45,782 nt of DNA from an uncultured Muribaculaceae bacterium (GTDB taxonomy: Bacteria > Bacteroidota > Bacteroidia > Bacteroidales > Muribaculaceae): contig CAJTJV010000023.1 in assembly GCA_910576775.1 (NCBI GenBank), positions 1 through 45,782 of the forward strand, given 5' to 3'. The notes below the pieces were generated by a model. The model was not told the DNA's origin. It ran no database searches and worked only from the letters and a program-made list of their open reading frames with translations. Made by a program: the position numbers and the translations under genes. Shown piece after piece: positions 9,170-17,744 of this stretch (positions are counted from its first letter, which is position 1; each line of letters begins with the position of its first letter).

Positions 9170-9694
9170 TTATAAGGCTACAACGAGCGAAAGCATCACA
9201 TTATTTTTAATATAACGGTTTTCAATAATTCTGAAATTGCTACCGTTAGCCGAGATAATTTGAGATTTGGCGTCGAGTGGCAGGTGAATGTCAACAAGGG
9301 CGAGGCCGGGAGTACGAGCTGCTTTATAAGTGGCTTCTTTAAGCGTCCATGCCTTGAGAAGACCTTCATCACTATTATAAAAAGCATTTTCTTCCGGATT
9401 GAGAAATTTGTGCATGACTCGACGCAGCTGACTGCGATATTGTTCGACATCCACTCCGACAGGAGTGGAATTATCGTTTACCGCAAGAACTGCCAGATTT
9501 GCACAATGTGAAATACTGAAAGTCTCTCTGATTGTCTGTCCTTCGATTGTTATTACCGGTTCGCCCGATGGAAGATTGCTTTTTATTGCTTCCGGACCGA
9601 ATTCTTCGGCTATGAGTGCGTCAACTGCTTCTTTTTCCCGTTTTATTCGACTATCTCCGGTATTACAGTTGATATCACGGATCAGAATTTTCAT
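9170..9694 (-). CDS. 4'-phosphopantetheinyl transferase superfamily protein
   Basis: 174 residues, shorter than full Sfp. It carries the two metal/CoA motifs of the family: GVDVE (residues 80-84) and WTLKEATYK (116-124), and an FSISHC substrate-side motif (59-64). Members transfer phosphopantetheine from CoA to a serine of carrier proteins. The carrier target is not in the window. Its start overlaps the stop of the GldD-like gene by 4 bases (ATGA), making it the last gene of the GldE-GldD-PPTase group, an order conserved in many Bacteroidota as I recall. Confidence 0.85.
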   Translation of the reverse strand: MKILIRDINCNTGDSRIKREKEAVDALIAEEFGPEAIKSNLPSGEPVITIEGQTIRETFSISHCANLAVLAVNDNSTPVGVDVEQYRSQLRRVMHKFLNPEENAFYNSDEGLLKAWTLKEATYKAARTPGLALVDIHLPLDAKSQIISANGSNFRIIENRYIKNNVMLSLVVAL

Positions 9695-10248
9695 CTCAGA
9701 CTGAGTAAAAGATTTACGACGTCGCCGTAGACAGCATCATATATAGGGAAAATTGAATCCACAGGTGTGGTATTTCCCGAAAATACGACTGCTCCGCTTA
9801 GCAAGAGACTGTTTTTATGTGATGCTGTAAAAAAAACAGGAGCGGAACCGGCGCCGGGATCTCCGGTGATGTTACATATAAAACTATCGGGATTGGTGAA
9901 ACTCTCTGTCCTGGCTTTTGTATCACCGAAATTCAGTTCCAGTCTTTTTTGCCTGTTTGCAAGTGCCTCCATGAAATCGGTTTCAGTGTCGAATGCATTG
10001 ACTGCGATGTGGAGGGTTACACCATAACGCGGATAATTAATGTCGAGCCATTCCGGGCGCGGTCTGGTACAGACGGTATTAGCGTTAATTTCGAAATTAA
10101 CGCCTGCAATGTCGACCGTCATTCTGGTAGTGTCATAAAGTTCTATGCGCGGATATGCATAGCGCTTTGGGACGGATGAATTGTCTTTCCGACAAGACAC
10201 AAGGCTGATGATAACAAGGATTATAAGCGGCAGGAGCTTTTTCATCAT
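9691..10248 (-). CDS. gldD: GldD-like lipoprotein
   Basis: 185 residues. A lipoprotein signal ends in LVSC (Cys near residue 19), followed by a motif-poor domain starting PKRYAYPRIEL, the pattern of gliding-motility lipoprotein GldD (a proline-rich YPR opening). Identification relies partly on the adjacent GldE-like gene, whose stop overlaps this start by 4 bases. In Flavobacterium GldD is required for gliding and is linked to type IX secretion. In non-gliding Bacteroidales the role is unclear. The call is a family-level inference. Confidence 0.75.
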   Translation of the reverse strand: MMKKLLPLIILVIISLVSCRKDNSSVPKRYAYPRIELYDTTRMTVDIAGVNFEINANTVCTRPRPEWLDINYPRYGVTLHIAVNAFDTETDFMEALANRQKRLELNFGDTKARTESFTNPDSFICNITGDPGAGSAPVFFTASHKNSLLLSGAVVFSGNTTPVDSIFPIYDAVYGDVVNLLLSLR

Positions 10249-11603
10249 TCGCCTGTGTAGTCTTCCGGCATTACTTTTACACGAACTTCTGCAATGCGAT
10301 GGTCGGTTATATCAAGAATAAGGAAGCGGCAGCGCCCATATACGAGAGGCTCTTTGTCTTTGGGAAAGTCTCCTTTGATAGCGAGAAGCATTCCGGCGAG
10401 TGTCTCAACATCTTCTGTCACATCTTCATAATCTTCAGGGTTTAGGTCGGTGATACGGAAGAAATCGGTAAGAGGCGTCCGGCCTTCGAACATATAAGTG
10501 TTGTCGCGCAGACGTTTATAAGTAGTATCCGGTTCATCGTATTCATCGTCGATGTCGCCAACTATTTCTTCGAGAACATCCTCGAGAGTTACAACGCCTT
10601 GTGTACCGCCGAATTCGTCAACTACGATCGCCATGTGGAGTTTAAGACGGCGGAAATCTTCAAGAAGGTCGTCAATATTTCGGGATTCGGGCACAAAATA
10701 TGCCTGGCGCAGCAATTTTCTCCAATCGAGTTTGTCAGTATCGGGAGTGCCGATGAACGGCAGCATATCGCGGGAGTAGAGAATTCCTTTTATGTTGTCC
10801 TGAGTTCCTTCATATACCGGAAGACGCGAATATCCGCTTGCAATAACCACTTCCATTACTTCGTTGAATGTCATGGAGCTGTCAATATCGGTTATGTCGA
10901 CACGTGGAGTCATGATTTCGGAAGCTGTTGTATCGCCAAATTTGAGGATTCCTTCAAGCATCTCCTTGTCATCGCCGGTAGCTCCCTGGGTAATTTCAAG
11001 GGCACGTGAAAGCTCGTCGGTGCTGAGGTCGTTGGCTTTTTTAACCACAACTTTCTTTACTATGGAGCCTGATTTTACAAGTATTCTTGCGAAAGGTGAC
11101 AGGAATTTGCAGAGATAATAGAGTGGTGATGCAGCGACAAGCACCCATTTGGTGTTGTAGTTGCTCGAATAAAGCTTGGGTATGATTTCTCCGAATAGAA
11201 GAATAAGGAAGGTTAGAATGACAGTCTGAAGAATGAAACTCATTATTTCAGACATGCCGCTGAACACAGGCCCGAGGGCGAAATTTGTCAGTACTACAAT
11301 CGTCACGTTCACCAGATTGTTTGCTATGAGGATTGTGGCGAGAAGCTGTTGAGGTTTGTCGAGCAGTTTTTTAACTATTTCTCCTTTGGAGCTTTCGGCG
11401 AGTTCTTCAGCTTGTGGGTCTGTCAGGGAAAAAAAAGCCATTTCGCTTCCGCTGACGAATCCTGAAAGGAAAAGACATAAAATTGCCAATAAGAGCGCGA
11501 AGATATGTCCCGCACCCATTTCAGGTGTGGTAAAGGATAAATTCAGGAAATCAGGAATAAATAGTAATAAATCGGCAGTGGCCGGCAAAGGATCTATATC
11601 CAA
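10245..11603 (-). CDS. gldE: GldE/CorC-type CNNM-CBS membrane protein
   Basis: 452 residues. The N-terminal third is a CNNM/DUF21 transmembrane domain (for example LLAILCLFLSGFVSGSEMAF, ending around residue 190). A tandem CBS pair follows, including IMTPRVDI and VVDEFGGTQGVVTLED, then a C-terminal CorC/HlyC transporter-associated domain (TLAGMLLAIKGDFP). Such proteins are linked to Mg or Co efflux; with GldD next door the GldE subgroup is the best fit. It begins 30 bases after the response regulator and overlaps gldD by 4 bases, so all four genes could be co-transcribed. Confidence 0.87.
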   Translation of the reverse strand: MDIDPLPATADLLLFIPDFLNLSFTTPEMGAGHIFALLLAILCLFLSGFVSGSEMAFFSLTDPQAEELAESSKGEIVKKLLDKPQQLLATILIANNLVNVTIVVLTNFALGPVFSGMSEIMSFILQTVILTFLILLFGEIIPKLYSSNYNTKWVLVAASPLYYLCKFLSPFARILVKSGSIVKKVVVKKANDLSTDELSRALEITQGATGDDKEMLEGILKFGDTTASEIMTPRVDITDIDSSMTFNEVMEVVIASGYSRLPVYEGTQDNIKGILYSRDMLPFIGTPDTDKLDWRKLLRQAYFVPESRNIDDLLEDFRRLKLHMAIVVDEFGGTQGVVTLEDVLEEIVGDIDDEYDEPDTTYKRLRDNTYMFEGRTPLTDFFRITDLNPEDYEDVTEDVETLAGMLLAIKGDFPKDKEPLVYGRCRFLILDITDHRIAEVRVKVMPEDYTGE

Positions 11604-11633
11604 AACGAAAAAATTAAGGTTAGCGGTCAGTAT

Positions 11634-12335
11634 TTATTCTGTTGTCGAAAGCATGTAGCCGTGACCGGTTCGGCTTTTGAGGTACGACCCGAGGTCGCCA
11701 AGTTTTTTGCGCAGGCGCGAAATGTTTGTATCTACGATACGCTCGTTGGCGCCGGCATTGTTTTCGTTCCATACGTTTTTATGTATTTCTACACGTGAAA
11801 CGAATGAATCGACATTTTTTATAAGTAATTTTAGAATTGCGTATTCAATTTTAGTCAGAGTCAGGGGCTGTCCATCCAGTTTCACAGTCTGACTGCGCGG
11901 GTCTATGCTGAGAGTTTTGAATTCGAGCAGTCTGGGCGACGCTATGCGGCTGTGGCGTCGAAGCACTGATTTTACACGTGCCAGCAACTCACGTAGGGAG
12001 AATGGCTTTACTATATAATCATCGGCTCCAGCGTCGAGGGCATCGATTATCATGCGCTCGCTGCGTATGTTGGAGTAAAGTATGACAGCTATATTTTCCG
12101 TACCTGGATTATCTTTCAAATCATAGATGAAATCCATTCCGTTGTACGATTGTCCCATAGCATCGACAATAATAAGTTTTATATTGTCGAGGTTGTCGAG
12201 ATCAACTTTGTCAGCTTCTTTCTGTAGGTGTACAACATACCCTTCGCTTTGCAGGTTTACCTGCAGAAGCTCACATATATCCTTGTCATCATCTACAACT
12301 AATATGTGTCCCAGAGCGGGATTGGCATCCATCAA
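11634..12335 (-). CDS. OmpR/PhoB-family response regulator, orphan
   Basis: 233 residues. The receiver domain has the acidic cluster VVDDD (13-17), a phospho-acceptor at Asp58 (LIIVDAMG), a Ser in place of the usual Thr/Ser switch region (ILYSN) and the conserved Lys in YIVKPFS. A winged-helix DNA-binding domain follows (TKIEYAILKLL, then ERIVDTNISRLRKKLG). The residues after Asp58 (AMGQSYNG) are not the usual LMLP. No histidine kinase gene lies nearby, so its partner is elsewhere. It has its own -7 promoter element and precedes gldE by 30 bases. Target genes cannot be read from here. Confidence 0.93.
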   Translation of the reverse strand: MMDANPALGHILVVDDDKDICELLQVNLQSEGYVVHLQKEADKVDLDNLDNIKLIIVDAMGQSYNGMDFIYDLKDNPGTENIAVILYSNIRSERMIIDALDAGADDYIVKPFSLRELLARVKSVLRRHSRIASPRLLEFKTLSIDPRSQTVKLDGQPLTLTKIEYAILKLLIKNVDSFVSRVEIHKNVWNENNAGANERIVDTNISRLRKKLGDLGSYLKSRTGHGYMLSTTE

Positions 12336-12360
12336 GATTATTGCACTGTTTTACGATGCA

Positions 12361-12368
12361 CAAAAATA
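12361..12368 (-). promoter_or_regulatory. -7 promoter element for the response regulator gene
   Basis: The minus strand reads TATTTTTG, an exact TAnnTTTG match 25 bases upstream of the ATG at 12335. Confidence 0.5.
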
Positions 12369-12438
12369 ACAAAAAACGTTTTTTTAGATTTTGAGTAACG
12401 GAATTGTATTGTCTTTGTTGCTGAATTTTATTCTTTAA

Positions 12439-12455
12439 AACCGCTACTGACGGTT
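12439..12455 (-). terminator. Weak terminator after the Na/Pi transporter gene
   Basis: A short 5-bp stem AACCG/CGGTT with a 7-base loop followed on the minus strand by TTTTAAAG, just past the stop at 12464. Short, so only a candidate. Confidence 0.4.
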
Positions 12456-12463
12456 ATAGAACC

Positions 12464-14284
12464 CTATTTTGCCGCTTTTCGGAAATTATCATGGAGTGTA
12501 TCCACCACATTTATGATATAATCGCCGGTCTTTTCAAGGTCGCCTATGATATCCATGTAGTATATGCCCGCCTGATATTCATAATGCTTGGCGTTGATGT
12601 TCTCGATGTTTGAGCCGCGGAGAACGTTACGGTAATTGTTGATTTCTCTTTCCTTGTTGTAGGAATCAATCAGAAGCTTGCCGCTGACGTTCTCAATATT
12701 GTTGAGATGCCCGATCATCATATCCATTGCCGATTTAACGTAGGTGTACATTGTATCGATATTGGAATAGATTTCATTGTTGAATTCAACACCCGACTGT
12801 ATTTTGCGGTTCATGATTTTGCCGATTCCGAGACAGCTGTCCGCAATACTCTCTATCTCGCTGATAATGTTGAGCATGGCGGCAATCTTGAGTTTGCCTT
12901 CATTGGAGAGGCGTCCTTCTGCGCATCGGTTGAGATAGTGCGCTATTTCGAGTTCCATCCGGTCGGAGATATCTTCATATTTCTCTATTCGGGACAGTAG
13001 AGTATTATAGTCTTCTGATTTTTCCTTGGTGTGTATCAGAGTCTGTCCCATGTCAATCATCCTTCCAACACGTTCGGCATATACGGAAATTTCTTTTTCT
13101 GCTTGTGCTATATTGAGTTCAGCAGCGTTCATAAGACCGCCGGAAATGAATTTGAGGGTGAATTCCTCGTCGTCGCGGTTTTTGGAAGGTATGATCCATT
13201 CCACAATCTTTACATACACGTTGGTTAGCCATATCATGACACATACGTTTATGATATTGAAAGTGGTGTGGAAAATCGAAAGGCCGAACGATACGCTCAT
13301 CTGCATTGCGGCGAGCTGGCGGAGGACGTCGTGGCCGGCGGGCAGGGAATTGTCGAACAGATGGTTGTATATTTCGGGGTTGTTCATTTCAAGCTCAGAT
13401 ACGAAACGGTAGAGAGAATTGGGATCGCCCTGGCCTATAGCCTCTGTTATCCAAGAGTTGAGGTTGACGAATGGTATGAACACACAGATACACCACACAG
13501 TACCTAAAAGATTGAAAAGAAGATGCCCCATCGAGGCGCGTTTTGCGGCGACATTACCGCTGAGAGATGCCAGGATGGGGGTGATGGTGGTACCTATATT
13601 GGAGCCGAGGACAAGGGCACAGGCGAGGTCGAAAGTTATCCATCCTTTGCTGCACATTATAAGAGTGATGGCGAAGGTGGCGGCCGACGACTGGATTACC
13701 ATCGTAACAACGAGACCCACCAGGGTAAAGATAAGGATGGATTTCACACCCATCGACGCATAATTGCGCAGCGATTCGAACATTTCCGGGTTGCTCTGCA
13801 AGTCAGGGACATAATTGCTTATCATATCCAGACCCATGAAAAGGAAGCAGAAGCCGATAAGAAGTTCGCCTATATTCTTTGTCTTGCTCTTGTTGAGAAG
13901 AAGCAGAACCACTGCCAGGCCGATAAGAGGGAGTAGGAAAGAGGAAATATTGACTTTAAAGCCGAACAATGCTATAATCCATGCTGTGAATGTGGTGCCG
14001 ACGTTGGCGCCGAATATAACGGCCATAGATTGTCCGAGCGACATAAGACCGGCGTTTACGAAGCTCACCACCATTACTGTCGATGCTGATGAACTTTGAA
14101 TCAGCGCCGTTATGGCACAGCCGGTGAGAAGACCTGCGAAGCGGTTACGGGTCATTGCCGACAGGATGTTGCGGAGACGGTCGCCTGCGGCTTTCTGTAG
14201 CCCCTCGCTCATTACTTTCATGCCGTAAAGGAAAAGTCCTACGGCACCGATAAGGCATAAAAAGTCAAGAATACTATAGTCCAT
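12464..14284 (-). CDS. Na/phosphate cotransporter family protein with PhoU-like domain
   Basis: 606 residues. The N-terminal half carries the duplicated NptA/PiT-II type repeats with the QSSSA and QSSAA signatures (ALIQSSSASTVMVV, TMVIQSSAATFAI) and about eight to ten membrane helices. The C-terminal part, from about residue 390, is helical and PhoU-like (regular helices rich in Glu, Ile, Met). Family proteins take up phosphate with sodium at the inner membrane. It has its own promoter and a weak terminator; neighbours do not suggest a pathway partner. Confidence 0.93.
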   Translation of the reverse strand: MDYSILDFLCLIGAVGLFLYGMKVMSEGLQKAAGDRLRNILSAMTRNRFAGLLTGCAITALIQSSSASTVMVVSFVNAGLMSLGQSMAVIFGANVGTTFTAWIIALFGFKVNISSFLLPLIGLAVVLLLLNKSKTKNIGELLIGFCFLFMGLDMISNYVPDLQSNPEMFESLRNYASMGVKSILIFTLVGLVVTMVIQSSAATFAITLIMCSKGWITFDLACALVLGSNIGTTITPILASLSGNVAAKRASMGHLLFNLLGTVWCICVFIPFVNLNSWITEAIGQGDPNSLYRFVSELEMNNPEIYNHLFDNSLPAGHDVLRQLAAMQMSVSFGLSIFHTTFNIINVCVMIWLTNVYVKIVEWIIPSKNRDDEEFTLKFISGGLMNAAELNIAQAEKEISVYAERVGRMIDMGQTLIHTKEKSEDYNTLLSRIEKYEDISDRMELEIAHYLNRCAEGRLSNEGKLKIAAMLNIISEIESIADSCLGIGKIMNRKIQSGVEFNNEIYSNIDTMYTYVKSAMDMMIGHLNNIENVSGKLLIDSYNKEREINNYRNVLRGSNIENINAKHYEYQAGIYYMDIIGDLEKTGDYIINVVDTLHDNFRKAAK

Positions 14285-14335
14285 TTATTGTGGGATGTTG
14301 GTAGACGTTTTTAAAAGCGTGCTGCCTTTATGTTG

Positions 14336-14365
14336 CAAAATTAATAAATAGACTTAATATTTCAA
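14336..14365 (-). promoter_or_regulatory. Promoter for the Na/Pi transporter gene
   Basis: -7 TAATTTTG (14336-14343) with a TTG at 14363-14365, 19 bases apart: a good Bacteroidota sigma-ABfr type promoter. The leader to the ATG is about 45 bases. Confidence 0.6.
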
Positions 14366-14495
14366 TGATGCCGGGAAATTATTTCAACCATTAACTGCAA
14401 GTTAATATATGCGGAATATAACATGAAGCTGCCTACCACTCAGCTATTGTAATAATGATTAGTACAGCTAATCCATAATAGGGATACATAATCCG

Positions 14496-16052
14496 TTAGC
14501 GTCCTTTTTCGGCGCATTGGCGGATGGGTGCGCTCATGGGTGACTTGTAGCTGCGGGCATAGTATTCTTCAAGCTGTTTTTCCATGCGCTTCACCACTTT
14601 GGCATATTTGGGGTCGTTGGCAAGGTTTTTGGTTTCCAGCGGGTCGGTCTCATAGTCGAAAAGTTCGTATGCTATTACTTTTGATTTGTCGAATGGCAAA
14701 TAGGTTTTGAATCCTTTTGTCCATTGTACAAAGCGGTAACGTTTGTCACGCAGGGCATAGCCCATGATGTCTTCCTCGAGCATATCGGCTTTTCCCTCGA
14801 GGTCGGTGTCGGAGTAGATTGTGTAGTCCTCGGTCGTTGTGCGGCTGTACTGGCTCATTATATAATCCTTTACCTTGGCTCCGGGATTGCGGAGTACAGG
14901 AACGAGACTTGTGCCGTCGAGCTGCTGCGGGTGCGGGGTGGAGGTGAGTTCGGCGAGGGTAGGGAATATGTCGAGGAATTCCACCATGGCATCGGTTTTC
15001 ACACCTTTTTTCATACCTGGGACGGATATCATAAGAGGCACACGTGTGGCCTGTTCGAAATTTGTCATCTTGTTCCAGAGGCCGTGGTCGCCGAGATGGT
15101 AACCATGGTCACCGAAGAGCACGATGATTGTGTTGTCGGCAAGTCCGTTTTCGTCAAGGGCATCAAGCAGCTTGTCGACCTGGGCGTCGACGTATGATAT
15201 GCAGGCATAGTAGGCATGGAGAAGGCGTTTCTGTGTGTCCGTGTCGAGATGCTTGGTATCGACATAGCTTTCAAATGGCGGTATGTCGGAGTAGCCTTTC
15301 ACCTCAAGGGAATTGTGGTAGGCATACTCTACCCCGTCCTTTGCCATGTCCTGGAATTTTGCCACGGGCATGTTGTCGCGCTCGTACATGTCCCAGTATT
15401 TTTTTTGTGCACAGAACGGCAGATGGGGCTTTTTATAGCCGACACCGAGGAAAAAAGGCTTGTCTCCGTTCTTCAGTTCTTTCATCGTTTTTATTGCCTC
15501 TTCCGTTATCACACCGTCGACATATCCGTTGTCGGGAACGTCGGCGCATTCCGTGGCCACGCGTCCGTTGGCAAGGGCATATGTCTTGCCCGGAGTCTTG
15601 ACATAGGGCTTGCTCCATGATTTGGGGTCGTCGCGCACGGTTTTGTCGGTGAGCGGATGGTAGACTTTTCCTACGCCTACGGTTTCATAGCCGTTGTTTT
15701 TCAGGGCTTCGGGAAGCGTCACTATGTCGGGGTTGTTTTTTCTGAAAGAGCCCATCAGCCACCATACGCCGGTATGGTCCGGATTAAGGCCGGTAAGGAG
15801 GCTTGAACGCGTCGGACCGCTGAGTGCCACCTGGCAGTAGGCATTGTTGAAAGTGGTGCCGCGGGCGGCGAGCCGGTCCATGCCTGGAGTGTGCGCGATA
15901 GAGTCGCCGTAGGCCGAAAGCCACGGTTTCATATCATCGACAGCAATAAAGAGTATGTTGGGGCGGTTGTCGGTTTTCGATTCTGCCGCATATGTCTGCA
16001 TTGCGAGAGGGCTGAGTGCAAGAATATTCATTCCGCACAAGAAATAATTCAT
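14496..16052 (-). CDS. Sulfatase, Ser-type (iduronate-2-sulfatase-like, S1 family)
   Basis: 518 residues from the chosen start (MNYFLCG), giving a normal signal peptide ending TYAAES. Earlier in-frame Met codons up to 16166 would add a non-signal stretch and overlap the divergent gene. The domain opens with PNILFIAVDDMKPW (metal Asp39-Asp40). The modification motif SGPTR (Ser78-Arg82) is the Ser-type form needing formylglycine generation by an anaerobic maturase (anSME). Further metal ligands appear in FGDHGYHLGDHGLW. It removes sulfate from a host or algal glycan, probably in the periplasm. No maturase or glycan-utilisation genes are adjacent, so the glycan is unknown. Confidence 0.92.
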   Translation of the reverse strand: MNYFLCGMNILALSPLAMQTYAAESKTDNRPNILFIAVDDMKPWLSAYGDSIAHTPGMDRLAARGTTFNNAYCQVALSGPTRSSLLTGLNPDHTGVWWLMGSFRKNNPDIVTLPEALKNNGYETVGVGKVYHPLTDKTVRDDPKSWSKPYVKTPGKTYALANGRVATECADVPDNGYVDGVITEEAIKTMKELKNGDKPFFLGVGYKKPHLPFCAQKKYWDMYERDNMPVAKFQDMAKDGVEYAYHNSLEVKGYSDIPPFESYVDTKHLDTDTQKRLLHAYYACISYVDAQVDKLLDALDENGLADNTIIVLFGDHGYHLGDHGLWNKMTNFEQATRVPLMISVPGMKKGVKTDAMVEFLDIFPTLAELTSTPHPQQLDGTSLVPVLRNPGAKVKDYIMSQYSRTTTEDYTIYSDTDLEGKADMLEEDIMGYALRDKRYRFVQWTKGFKTYLPFDKSKVIAYELFDYETDPLETKNLANDPKYAKVVKRMEKQLEEYYARSYKSPMSAPIRQCAEKGR

Positions 16053-16070
16053 ATTTTTGCCTGACATCAC

Positions 16071-16100
16071 TTTGAGGGTTGTTGAAATTTCGTATTTTTG
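16071..16100 (+). promoter_or_regulatory. Promoter for the plus-strand hypothetical exported gene
   Basis: -33 TTTG (16071-16074) and -7 TATTTTTG (16093-16100), 18 bases apart. It lies in the 5' leader of the divergent sulfatase gene. Confidence 0.6.
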
Positions 16101-16155
16101 CTCAAAATTACATTTTTTTAATTGAAACGAAAGTATTTCGACATTGTAAAATATC

Positions 16156-16782
16156 ATGAAGAACATTTATATTTTCGCAGCGATTTTATTTTCTTGTATC
16201 TGTGGTTCCGTCAGTGCTCAGACTCTTGATGTGGTGGCTCTTAAATCATTCCCGCCTTCCGTTGTTCGTGAGGTCTTCGAGATTGCGCGCTATGTTAAGC
16301 TCGACGGTGATACTCAGATTGCGCTTGCCGAGGCTTTTGAGAATGAAGATGCCGCCTTTGTGAAGGCTGTGGAGGCTGACGGTGGAATTTTAAGTGTTAA
16401 GGCAACACGGAGACTTGCTAAGATGAGAGAGCGTGCACTCGCCGATATTCTTTCCGATGAGCAGCTTCAGCAATATTACCGAGGAATCTTCGATGCGGAG
16501 GCTCTTGCCGAGGGAAATGCGGTTGCCGACAAGTTGCGGAAAAAATACAAACTTACAGATCAGAACTGGAAATTCATTCGTATAGCTTTCTATAAGATCG
16601 GGCTTGAATCAAGGGTTATAAACAAACTTGCTGCAAGTCCGGCCGAAGCAAAGAAGAAAATCGCTGCTTTACGTAAAGAGCAGCTGGCAACGATTGAAGA
16701 AAAAGGTGGTATTCGCGTCAACGACGATATGACGGTTACTGTTGTCCGCCCGTTCGACCCCAACACCTTGCATAAAGAATAG
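16156..16782 (+). CDS. Exported helical protein of unknown function
   Basis: 208 residues. A signal peptide ends in SVSAQ (about residue 22). The remainder is charged and almost all alpha-helical, with regular Ala/Leu/Glu/Lys spacing and no Cys, so it is probably a soluble periplasmic protein. Two short stretches (LSDEQLQQYY and LTDQNWKFI) recall the LTxxQ repeats of CpxP/Spy-like chaperones, but the match is too weak to name it. It has a clear promoter and faces away from the sulfatase gene. No recognised family. Confidence 0.8.
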   Translation: MKNIYIFAAILFSCICGSVSAQTLDVVALKSFPPSVVREVFEIARYVKLDGDTQIALAEAFENEDAAFVKAVEADGGILSVKATRRLAKMRERALADILSDEQLQQYYRGIFDAEALAEGNAVADKLRKKYKLTDQNWKFIRIAFYKIGLESRVINKLAASPAEAKKKIAALRKEQLATIEEKGGIRVNDDMTVTVVRPFDPNTLHKE

Positions 16783-16810
16783 TCAAATCAGACTAATAAG
16801 CCCAATCAGT

Positions 16811-17743
16811 CTAATTAAATATAGGATGTGAGGTATTTATTGATTTAAGAGAATCTATTAATGAAAGGGTAAACCGTTCGGCGCCAATATGATTCATATG
16901 CGCAGGGTCTACGAAGAGAGAATCATTCCCTGTATAAGTAGGATTGTTTCTGAAATCAAGATATATCAAATCCCGGTTTCCGGTATATTCCTTTAGCATT
17001 CGATGGTATAATTGCGCATCTTTTATCTTGTGGTAGGATGGTGAGGTTACGAATATAAGAGAGATATTTTCTCTGTCACAAATGTCGATAAACTTGTTAA
17101 GATATTTTACCTTTATAGAGTCGACCGGTCCGGGGCCGGAATCTTCATTATTGGCAAAACGGTTTGTTATTGACCCATTCAAAGGTTTGTATCCGTTAAT
17201 GACATTCTGCTTGGGGGAGATGGCGTCGCTGGCTATTTGTAAGAATATCGAATTATAGCGGTAGCTTGCCGAATGTAACTTATAATATTCGTTTTTGTCG
17301 ATGTCATTTATGATTTCCTTTATTCCCGGAATCTTGTAGAACGGTCTGATTCTTTTCAAGGCAGCCTGGCGGTCGTCATTATCATGTAAGTCAAAGTCGA
17401 GAAAAAAATCATAGATAACTACCTGTGGTTTTTCTCCATGGTGCAATATATTATTCAAAAAGCAGTAGGCTAAGATAATGCCGTTTCCGTCAATGCCGGC
17501 ATTATAAGCTGTGGTTTTCAGTTCTTTTTCAAGAATGCCTGTATCATAGTGATGGTTGGCTCTTGATGAACCGAAAATAACAATGGAATCATTGAGGCAT
17601 TGGTTGATATAATAATTGTTGAATGTATCGCCTCCTTTGGCTTTGGATGAAAGGTAATCCATCCCTTGACCGAAAATGAAATCCAGAAGCAAAACGCAAA
17701 CCAATATGCCTGCTATTGAGAGAATATGCTTTTTGTTCATCAT
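16811..17743 (-). CDS. SGNH/DltD-like partner of the MBOAT acyltransferase
   Basis: 310 residues with a single N-terminal membrane anchor (ILSIAGILVCVLLLDFIFG). The extracytoplasmic domain has the SGNH-type block I (IVIFGSSRANHHYD, nucleophile Ser near residue 58) and the block V Asp-His pair in VDPAHMNHIGAE near the end. It starts one base after the MBOAT gene stops, so the two form an operon. In known pairs (AlgI with AlgJ/X, DltB with DltD) the MBOAT moves an acyl group across the membrane and the SGNH protein passes it to a polymer. Here O-acetylation of a surface polysaccharide is the best inference; the polymer is unknown. Confidence 0.8.
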   Translation of the reverse strand: MMNKKHILSIAGILVCVLLLDFIFGQGMDYLSSKAKGGDTFNNYYINQCLNDSIVIFGSSRANHHYDTGILEKELKTTAYNAGIDGNGIILAYCFLNNILHHGEKPQVVIYDFFLDFDLHDNDDRQAALKRIRPFYKIPGIKEIINDIDKNEYYKLHSASYRYNSIFLQIASDAISPKQNVINGYKPLNGSITNRFANNEDSGPGPVDSIKVKYLNKFIDICDRENISLIFVTSPSYHKIKDAQLYHRMLKEYTGNRDLIYLDFRNNPTYTGNDSLFVDPAHMNHIGAERFTLSLIDSLKSINTSHPIFN

Positions 17744-17744
17744 T

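Noticed and set aside
16785..16816. Paired repeats AATCAGACTAAT and AATCAGTCTAAT after the plus-strand exported gene
   Set aside because: Only two short imperfect copies; may form a weak hairpin but no T-run follows, so no call is made.
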